NCBI GenBank assembly: GCA_021799945.1
Contig: JAJYZK010000225.1
Location: forward strand, 1-5,800
Reading direction: 5' to 3'
Length of the DNA stretch: 5,800 bases
Source: Acidobacteriota bacterium
GTDB lineage: Bacteria > Acidobacteriota > Terriglobia > Terriglobales > Acidobacteriaceae
Shown here: positions 1-3,404 of the stretch, one piece after another
Layout of the letters: every line of letters begins with the position of its first letter
How positions within the stretch are numbered: the stretch's first letter is position 1
Translations under genes and position numbers: made by a program
The notes under the pieces: generated by a model
Databases searched by the model: none
What the model saw: the letters and a program-made list of their open reading frames with translations, nothing else
What the model was told of the DNA's origin: nothing

Positions 1-2
1 GC

Positions 3-38
3 GCGCCCTCCAAGGCGGAGAAAAAGATTCAGCAGTAA
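3..38 (+). CDS. Possible last codons of an upstream gene (partial)
   Basis: The frame beginning at base 3 is open to the left edge and reads APSKAEKKIQQ before TAA at 36-38. The lysine/glutamate/glutamine-rich tail looks like an ordinary charged protein C-terminus, and a 7-bp hairpin follows the stop. Only eleven codons are visible, so nothing can be said about function and the open frame could be chance. Confidence 0.3.
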   Translation, partial: APSKAEKKIQQ

Positions 39-45
39 TCGCAGC

Positions 46-71
46 CCGGGGCAGCCTGTGCTTCGCCCCGG
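46..71 (+). terminator. GC-rich hairpin after the left-edge stop codon
   Basis: CCGGGGC (46-52) and GCCCCGG (65-71) are perfect reverse complements around a 12-nt loop, 8 nt past the TAA at 36-38. No T tract follows, so this is not a canonical intrinsic terminator. It could be a factor-assisted terminator or a chance stem in GC-rich DNA. Nothing else stands out between here and the gene at 212. Confidence 0.28.
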
Positions 72-211
72 CCTGCGCGCGGGCGGGGGACTCCGGCGGC
101 GCGGTCGATCCCGTGGCGCAACACTCTCCGGCTTGTCGAGTAAACTGTCCCTATCGCCGGTCCCGGCGCCGAAGTCCTCCCGCCGCGGCTGGCTGAGCCC
201 GGGGGCGCAGC

Positions 212-538
212 TTGCCACTCCGCGAGCGCACATTTGTCAGGATTGGGCTGGCGGCCGCAGCCTTCGTTCTCTCCGCGTGCCCCGCGAGTTATACATCCCA
301 GCCGCCCTCCGCGCAATCCAGCGCCCCTGCGCCGCCGTCCGCCGCCTCCTTCGCGGCGACTGCGCCGACAAAAGACTCCCGGCCCATCGCCGGCGAGGCC
401 GCAACGCTGCTGGCGCTGGCCACGAACTTGAAGCGCGAGGTGGATAAGACCGATAAAAACATCCTCTCCATTCCGGTGATCGACAAGGCCCGGGAAATTG
501 AGAAACTCGCCCGGAAAATGCGCGAAGGAAGCGGTTAG
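212..538 (+). CDS. Small predicted lipoprotein, first of a tandem pair
   Basis: 108 aa starting at TTG 212. No nearer in-frame ATG gives a signal peptide, and a G-rich stretch lies at 201-205. Residues 1-23 form a lipoprotein signal: basic n-region (R4, R6, R10), hydrophobic core from I11, and lipobox L20-S21-A22-C23, so lipidation at C23 and export are predicted. A Pro/Ala/Ser-rich linker (about 24-60) leads to a charged, probably helical C-terminal domain (about 62-106) containing LATNLKREVDKTDKNILSI and AREIEKLARKMRE. The next gene repeats this pattern, so the two are likely paralogues. I recognise the domain only as a small family of uncharacterised exported proteins I associate with Acidobacteriota; no biochemical role can be given. 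The gene ends 2 nt before its neighbour, implying co-transcription. The start codon is the least certain part. Confidence 0.68.
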   Translation: MPLRERTFVRIGLAAAAFVLSACPASYTSQPPSAQSSAPAPPSAASFAATAPTKDSRPIAGEAATLLALATNLKREVDKTDKNILSIPVIDKAREIEKLARKMREGSG

Positions 539-540
539 GC

Positions 541-960
541 ATGATCTGCATAGGCACGATCTGCGATGGGAGCGCGGAACGAGGCCGGAAGAAATTCCGC
601 CGCGTCCTGGCCCTCGGCTTGCTCGCCGCGGCCATCTCCCCGCTCGCCGGGCAGATCGTTTTGCCCCTGCCTTATCCCGCGCCGCCGGGACTTCCCGCGG
701 GACTTCCGGGACCCGGCAATCAGAACGGCGATCAGAACGCCGAGACGCGCAAATTGCAACAGCGGATGGAGAAGGCGCGCAACGAGAAGCGGCAGAGGGA
801 ATTAGTCCGAGATACGAACGCCTTGCTCGATCTGGCCCGCCGGCTTGACGCCCAGATACGCGGTTCGACCGGAGAATCGCTGACGCCGGAGCAGATAAAG
901 CTCACCGCGGAGATAGAGAAGCTCGCCAAATCGGTTGAAACGAAGATGAAAGGGCCATAG
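541..960 (+). CDS. Small predicted exported protein, second of a tandem pair
   Basis: 139 aa from ATG 541, which lies 2 nt after the preceding stop, with AAGGA at 525-529 about 11 nt upstream. The n-region is long and basic (RGRKKFRR, about residues 15-22). It is followed by a hydrophobic core (VLALGLLAAAIS) and a plausible signal-peptidase I site near LAG/Q, so export is likely. There is no lipobox cysteine, unlike the upstream gene. A proline/glycine-rich linker (about 40-60) precedes a charged helical region, probably a short coiled coil (about 64-88). The C-terminal segment (about 93-136) contains LLDLARRLDAQI, SLTPEQI and AEIEKLAKSVETKMK. This matches the neighbour's LxxLAxxL ... LS ... 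EIEKLAxxxxxK spacing. Function unknown; the pair may act together at the cell envelope. The unusually long n-region leaves some doubt about the start. Confidence 0.72.
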   Translation: MICIGTICDGSAERGRKKFRRVLALGLLAAAISPLAGQIVLPLPYPAPPGLPAGLPGPGNQNGDQNAETRKLQQRMEKARNEKRQRELVRDTNALLDLARRLDAQIRGSTGESLTPEQIKLTAEIEKLAKSVETKMKGP

Positions 961-973
961 GATCGCGCTCCCG

Positions 974-988
974 CCGCGGGCTTCGCGG
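974..988. terminator. Short stem between convergent genes
   Basis: CCGCG (974-978) pairs with CGCGG (984-988) around a 5-nt loop, inside the 30-bp gap between two convergent stop codons (960 and 991). The position would suit a bidirectional terminator. The stem is only 5 bp and lacks a T tract on either strand, so support is mostly positional. Confidence 0.22.
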
Positions 989-990
989 GG

Positions 991-1266
991 TTATGGCAGC
1001 GACGCGCCGATTTCATCCACATAACACCAGGCCCAGCGCTCTCCTGGCTCGAAGGAGCGCATAACGGGATGCTTCGAGCGATGAAAGTGCGCAGTGGCGT
1101 GCTTGTTTTTGGACGAGTCGCAGCAACCCACGTGGCCGCAGGAGAGACACAGCCGAAGATGCACCCAGGCGTCCCCCGTTTGCAGGCACTCTTCGCATCC
1201 GGCCGTGCGAGCCTTGGCGATCCTGGCCAGAGAAGCGGCCTGTTCCAGATGCGGGCAGCCTGTCAA
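991..1266 (-). CDS. Stand-alone UBP-type zinc-finger protein
   Basis: 91 aa that is essentially one zf-UBP (BUZ-type) domain. Potential zinc ligands are plain: C4-x-H6, C24-x2-C27, C40-x2-C43, C48/C49, and histidines H45, H56, H60, H62 and H66. The family signature WVHLRLCLSCGHVGCCD, the following HAT-HFH segment, HPV, and the C-terminal W78-x-WCYVDE are all present. In eukaryotes this domain binds the free C-terminal Gly-Gly of ubiquitin (USP5, HDAC6). Single-domain bacterial versions are known but their ligand is not established, so only zinc binding is safe; a role in binding peptide C-termini is inference. The start is TTG at 1266, with GGGAGG (complement of 1273-1278) 6 nt upstream. No signal peptide is seen, so it is probably cytoplasmic. 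It converges with the exported-protein gene at 960 and lies 145 bp downstream of the small basic gene on the same strand. Confidence 0.9.
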   Translation of the reverse strand: MTGCPHLEQAASLARIAKARTAGCEECLQTGDAWVHLRLCLSCGHVGCCDSSKNKHATAHFHRSKHPVMRSFEPGERWAWCYVDEIGASLP

Positions 1267-1272
1267 TTGTCG

Positions 1273-1278
1273 CCTCCC
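1273..1278 (-). promoter_or_regulatory. Ribosome binding site that fixes a TTG start
   Basis: On the minus strand GGGAGG lies 6 nt before TTG at 1266-1264. No ATG in this frame gives the intact first zinc-ligand pair (C4, H6), so this site decides the start of the zinc-finger gene. Confidence 0.7.
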
Positions 1279-1379
1279 GATCGAAGGGGCAAGACAAAGT
1301 GCGGGAGTGGAGCTAACGTCGCGGGACAGTCGGCGGCCGGCGGGCGACCCCTGGCGGAGATAGCTTAGGGCCGCGGCCG

Positions 1380-1409
1380 GCGCCGCATGCTGCGTCGTGA
1401 ATGCGGCGC
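1380..1409 (-). terminator. Perfect 9-bp inverted repeat just after the small basic gene
   Basis: GCGCCGCAT (1380-1388) and ATGCGGCGC (1401-1409) are exact reverse complements with a 12-nt loop. The repeat begins 2 nt past the TAA of the minus-strand gene (stop at 1414-1412). A stem this strong and this close to a stop codon suggests a transcription terminator or mRNA 3'-end stabiliser. No U run follows, so it is not a textbook Rho-independent terminator. If it terminates, the downstream zinc-finger gene needs its own promoter within 1267-1379. Confidence 0.45.
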
Positions 1410-1411
1410 TC

Positions 1412-1666
1412 TTACTTGGCCTGAGCGCCCTTGGCCTGCGCGCTTCTGGCCTTGGCCCAGCGCCGGCGCTGCGCGGCTGCGATCTTCCTGCGCGCTTCCA
1501 CGCTGAGCACGCGCTTCACTTTCGGCGCCGCGGCCGCCGGGCCGGCGCTTTTTCTGCTTGCAGCCGCGGGCTTATATCCATTGCTTCCCTTGGTAAGGAT
1601 GGACTTCGCCTGCTCCAGCCGCGAGATTTCATTGTCGATCTGCTGAATGATTGCGTCAGTGTTCAA
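1412..1666 (-). CDS. Small basic protein with helical N-terminus and RRKIAAAQRRRWAK motif
   Basis: 84 aa. Residues 1-25 (MNTDAIIQQIDNEISRLEQAKSIL) look like an amphipathic helix or short coiled coil suited to self-association. Residues about 32-50 are an Ala/Pro/Lys-rich linker. Residues about 53-72 carry LSVEARRKIAAAQRRRWAKAR, followed by an Ala/Lys/Gln tail. The basic 'EAR-x-I-AQ-RW' motif recurs, as I recall, in many short Acidobacteriota proteins, and strong positive charge suggests nucleic-acid binding. Neither point is proven here. The start is TTG 1666, with GGGAG (complement of 1673-1677) 6 nt upstream. An ATG at 1679-1677 overlaps that Shine-Dalgarno site but is out of frame and soon hits a stop. 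There is no signal peptide. A 6-bp inverted repeat sits in the leader (1686-1706) and a 9-bp hairpin follows the stop, so it may be a monocistronic, regulated gene. Confidence 0.8.
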   Translation of the reverse strand: MNTDAIIQQIDNEISRLEQAKSILTKGSNGYKPAAASRKSAGPAAAAPKVKRVLSVEARRKIAAAQRRRWAKARSAQAKGAQAK

Positions 1667-1672
1667 AGGAAT

Positions 1673-1677
1673 CTCCC
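1673..1677 (-). promoter_or_regulatory. Ribosome binding site for the TTG start at 1666
   Basis: GGGAG on the minus strand sits 6 nt upstream of TTG 1666-1664. It supports TTG over the out-of-frame ATG at 1679-1677, whose reading would end after seven codons. Confidence 0.65.
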
Positions 1678-1685
1678 ATCTTCTC

Positions 1686-1706
1686 GTATTCCGTCAGTAA
1701 GAATAC
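1686..1706 (-). promoter_or_regulatory. Inverted repeat in the leader of the small basic gene
   Basis: GTATTC (1686-1691) and GAATAC (1701-1706) form a perfect dyad with a 9-nt centre. It lies about 20-40 nt upstream of the TTG start on the minus strand, just upstream of the ribosome binding site. It could be a repressor operator or a 5'-UTR hairpin. No confident -35/-10 pair was found nearby. Confidence 0.35.
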
Positions 1707-1764
1707 CAAACTCGTTCGCTCATGTTCCAGTTATCCGCCCAGATATCCGCGTGCTAGTGTCCTG

Positions 1765-1874
1765 AGTCGGAAGTTCGCAGAACAAAGGAACTGTCATCCT
1801 GAGCGGAGTTTGGCCGGTTTTTGGGCCAAACGGAGTCGAAGGATCTGTGGTTGTTCTGCAACGAATTTCTGATT
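1765..1874. repeat. Imperfect long inverted-repeat element, MITE/REP-like
   Basis: Nested complementary blocks share one centre. The innermost is GTTTGGCC (1808-1815) with GGCCAAAC (1824-1831) around an 8-nt T-rich loop. ATCCT (1796-1800) pairs with AGGAT (1840-1844), and GCAGAACAA (1777-1785) pairs exactly with TTGTTCTGC (1851-1859). The outer arm 1765-1777 matches the complement of 1862-1874 at 10 of 13 positions, all differences being transitions. The 110-bp unit could fold into one long hairpin. The 'CATCCTGAGCGGAG ... CGGAGTCGAAGGATCTG' core resembles a dispersed intergenic repeat I have seen in Acidobacteriota and other soil bacteria. There is no ORF, so if mobile it would be non-autonomous. 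Exact ends and any target-site duplication are not clear. Confidence 0.65.
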
Positions 1875-2003
1875 CGCCAAACTAGGAACAGTGTCAGATA
1901 GATCCACACATCCTAGTCCCGTGAGATTAGGGGCCGGGGGATTACGAGATGGAGCACGGCGGTTAGCTCGGGCTATGCGCCTCCCGCGCCGCATCGCTCC
2001 AGT

Positions 2004-2043
2004 AGATCGCCCAGCAGATCGCCCAGCAGATCGCGAAGATCGC
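2004..2043. repeat. Short tandem repeat of AGATCGC units
   Basis: AGATCGC occurs at 2004-2010, 2016-2022, 2028-2034 and 2037-2043, at spacings of 12, 12 and 9 bp. The first two full 12-bp units (AGATCGCCCAGC) are identical. Because all spacings are multiples of three, the repeat keeps a reading frame and on the minus strand would encode repeated Ala-Ile-(Cys/Tyr)-Trp. It could be a repeat expansion in a small or decayed gene, or simple slippage. Confidence 0.6.
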
Positions 2044-2260
2044 GGCGTCACCCGCGGCCTTTGCGGCGAGACTCTCATCTCGCCGCGATCGAGCGGCGTG
2101 TGATCCGAGGTGCGGCGCCGATTCACGGCCGGCGAGAGCGCGCGCCGAGCGCCGGCAGGGCGGGAGCGGCTCACCCGGCGGCTCGCCGGATTTGCCGCCA
2201 GGATGGACAGGGGCTTTTCGGCCCGCGCCCCGATTCGGCGCGGCGGGTAGGCAGGCTCGG

Positions 2261-2282
2261 AGCGCCCGGTGAGCGCCCGGTG
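2261..2282. repeat. Perfect 11-bp tandem duplication
   Basis: AGCGCCCGGTG is present twice back to back (2261-2271 and 2272-2282). The unit is not a multiple of three, so such a duplication would shift a reading frame. That agrees with this stretch being non-coding or decayed. Confidence 0.6.
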
Positions 2283-2552
2283 GCGGGGGCTGGAGATCGG
2301 GGGGTGGGAAGAGGGATGGCCAGCCGGGCTCAGGCCGCGAGCTGCGGCGGCAGGGGGGCGCGATGCGCAGCCCGGAGCCAGCGGCCCCCTCTGCGGATCC
2401 CCGCCGGAGCCTTCGACTGCGACTCGCGCCGCCGGGGAAGAGAAAGAACGGGATCCTGGGATCCGAATCCGCGCGGAAATGCGCGAAGGGCGTCGGCCCG
2501 GGCCGGGAGGGGAGCCGCGGGTGACGGAAGCGACTCCGCGGTGGCGCAACTT

Positions 2553-2568
2553 TTATTGTGCTCAATAA
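2553..2568. promoter_or_regulatory. AT-rich palindrome at the composition boundary
   Basis: TTATTG (2553-2558) and CAATAA (2563-2568) are perfect arms around the 4-nt loop TGCT, exactly where GC-rich sequence gives way to the AT-rich island. Candidates are a repressor or initiator site, or part of a junction. The arms are short, so chance is possible in AT-rich DNA. Confidence 0.3.
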
Positions 2569-2648
2569 GAAATATTTAAGTCTTGAAAAATCAACCCTGC
2601 GCACGGAATTCTCGATTCAGTGCATGTTTTTTTTCTCAAATCATTACC

Positions 2649-2684
2649 TATATGCAAAAACCTTTGTGACTTTATGTGCATATT
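2649..2684. promoter_or_regulatory. Spaced inverted repeat TATATGCA ... TGCATATT
   Basis: TATATGCA (2649-2656) and TGCATATT (2677-2684) are inverted copies matching at 7 of 8 positions, with centres about 28 bp apart, close to three helical turns. The related GTGCAT at 2620-2625 may be a further half-site. The arrangement would suit cooperative binding of a phage regulator or initiator; this is inference. Confidence 0.3.
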
Positions 2685-2691
2685 AATCGGA

Positions 2692-2719
2692 TTGTTCACT
2701 TGGAATATGAACGTAAAAA
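2692..2719 (+). promoter_or_regulatory. Weak candidate promoter with an overlapping dyad
   Basis: TTGTTC (2692-2697) and TAAAAA (2714-2719) are spaced by 16 bp and roughly resemble sigma-70 elements. GTTCA (2694-2698) and TGAAC (2708-2712) form a 19-bp dyad over the same stretch, so a repressor bound there would block this promoter. It points towards the operon starting at 2821. Both boxes match the consensus poorly. Confidence 0.25.
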
Positions 2720-2749
2720 TGACATAAATAAACCACAGGTAACGCAATC

Positions 2750-2815
2750 ATGGGATACCTTTTCGCCGAAGGAATCCCCGCTCCAGTAACCGCGCAGCCC
2801 TCCCCCCTGAGGTGA
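2750..2815 (+). CDS. Possible 21-aa leader peptide before the operon
   Basis: ATG 2750 opens a 21-codon frame reading MGYLFAEGIPAPVTAQPSPLR that stops at 2813-2815. It overlaps the ribosome binding site (GAGG, 2809-2812) of the next gene and ends 5 nt before its ATG. AGG at 2737-2739 is a weak, rather distant ribosome binding site. Such a layout could couple translation of the leader to the operon, but a frame this short may be chance. Confidence 0.2.
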   Translation: MGYLFAEGIPAPVTAQPSPLR

Positions 2816-2820
2816 AACGC

Positions 2821-3111
2821 ATGAGTCCTCGTCGCAGACATCCGGGTGGCCGGCCGCGGTCGGCCGCCTCCGTTCTGGATCTCGCCGAACGCTGGCAGAT
2901 CTCGGAGAAATCCGCTCGCAAGCTGGCCGGGCGCGGCCTCAGCGATGAGGCAATGAGCGTACTGGTGGCGCAGATCCAGCGCTACCGTGCGGCGCAAATG
3001 GGGCGCGTTGCGCCGCAGAACCGCTTCGCGGGCGGGATGCGGGCTTTGGGCATGAGAAGCCGGGTGCCGGCGCTACGGGGCCGACAGGGAGAGGGAAGAT
3101 GCAGGGATTGA
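2821..3111 (+). CDS. Small basic putative DNA-binding protein, first gene of phage operon
   Basis: 96 aa from ATG 2821, with GAGG at 2809-2812 8 nt upstream. An in-frame GTG at 2812 would add three residues but overlaps that site, so ATG is preferred. The N-terminus is strongly basic (RRRHPGGRPRS) and includes a GRPR core like that of AT-hooks at 10-13. Residues about 18-40 (VLDLAERWQISEKSARKLAGRGL) fit a short helix-turn-helix. The segment about 41-56 is helical, and the C-terminal 35 residues are basic and probably disordered. I do not recognise the family. Position at the head of a helicase operon suggests an initiator, helicase-loading accessory or regulator, which is inference from context. 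The 3' end overlaps the next gene by 13 nt, indicating translational coupling. Confidence 0.6.
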   Translation: MSPRRRHPGGRPRSAASVLDLAERWQISEKSARKLAGRGLSDEAMSVLVAQIQRYRAAQMGRVAPQNRFAGGMRALGMRSRVPALRGRQGEGRCRD

Positions 3112-3404
3112 CAAAAGGGGAGCGCAGGATGCTACTGGAAAAACTTAAAGTCAACAATATGAAATGTGTTCGCAAACTCAGCAATTCACGGTCGATAGCA
3201 GTCGTCGAACACAATGGAAAGGAGTTTCTGTTCCTGTACGGCCGCAAACGCGGGAAAGAGAGTGGAGGGCGGCTCCGGCGCATCATCGCCTTCATCCCTT
3301 CGGCCCCCACCGCGGCCGCCCATGGCTCGGCCGCGGAAGGCGGCGACGCGGGACAGGGCCGCCCGGGAGCCAATCCTGAAGCCGATCCGCGAACGATTTT
3401 ATGA
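3099..3404 (+). CDS. Unrecognised 101-aa protein coupled to the helicase gene
   Basis: ATG 3099 has GGGAG at 3087-3091, 7 nt upstream. A second in-frame ATG at 3129 has GGGGAG at 3117-3122, 6 nt upstream, so the protein may be 101 or 91 aa. Residues about 21-66 (KCVRKLSNSRSIAVVEHNGKEFLFLYGRKRGK, then RRIIAFIP) alternate polar and hydrophobic residues like a small beta-rich fold with a basic loop. Residues 68-101 are Ala/Gly/Pro-rich and probably disordered. The stretch 3141-3240 is about 41% G+C by hand count, well below its neighbours, while the last third returns to high GC, so the gene looks compositionally chimeric. Its TGA overlaps the helicase ATG in an ATGA junction at 3401-3404. Function unknown; context suggests a replication accessory. 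No family is recognised. Confidence 0.6.
   Translation: MQGLTKGERRMLLEKLKVNNMKCVRKLSNSRSIAVVEHNGKEFLFLYGRKRGKESGGRLRRIIAFIPSAPTAAAHGSAAEGGDAGQGRPGANPEADPRTIL

Larger units (their letters stand above)
1891..2548. other. GC-rich stretch with no convincing gene
   Basis: About 650 bp with several long open frames on both strands. All translate to Arg/Pro/Ser/Gly-rich low-complexity sequence with no recognisable domain, as expected from chance frames in very GC-rich DNA. The region contains two small tandem repeats (2004-2043 and 2261-2282). One minus-strand frame ends with a less arginine-rich segment (AIFAICWAICWAIYWSDAA, stop near 1963), but no start codon with a ribosome binding site was found for it. 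A decayed gene or structured non-coding DNA is possible; the sequence alone does not settle it. Confidence 0.5.
2549..2750. other. AT-rich island upstream of the helicase operon
   Basis: By hand count 2551-2750 is about 32% G+C, between very GC-rich flanks. It holds an 8-T run (2627-2634), two copies of GTGCAT (2620-2625, 2676-2681), an ATGCA at 2652-2656, and several short inverted repeats listed separately. No credible gene is present: the 61-aa minus-strand frame (2562-2747) lacks a recognisable domain. As the region just upstream of a phage replication operon it may contain the operon's promoter and operators. An AT-rich unwinding region of a phage origin is also possible. No consensus DnaA box was found. 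Confidence 0.55.

Noticed and set aside
237..635. 132-codon minus-strand frame opposite the two exported-protein genes
   Set aside because: It is antisense to two proteins with coherent signal peptides and a shared domain, and it reads as low-complexity Arg/Ala/Pro sequence.
1794..2604. Long minus-strand frames (251 and 213 codons) and a 172-codon plus-strand frame
   Set aside because: They overlap each other in several frames, are dominated by Arg, Pro, Ser and Gly, lack ribosome binding sites and domains, and one runs into the hairpin repeat.
2562..2747. 61-codon minus-strand frame in the AT-rich island
   Set aside because: Its hydrophobic N-terminus could suggest a small membrane protein, but no good ribosome binding site or recognisable domain supports it, and AT-rich DNA readily yields such residues.
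2549..2750. DnaA boxes in the AT-rich island
   Set aside because: The nearest sequence, TTATGTGCA (2672-2680), matches the TTATCCACA consensus at only 6 of 9 positions, so no DnaA box is claimed.
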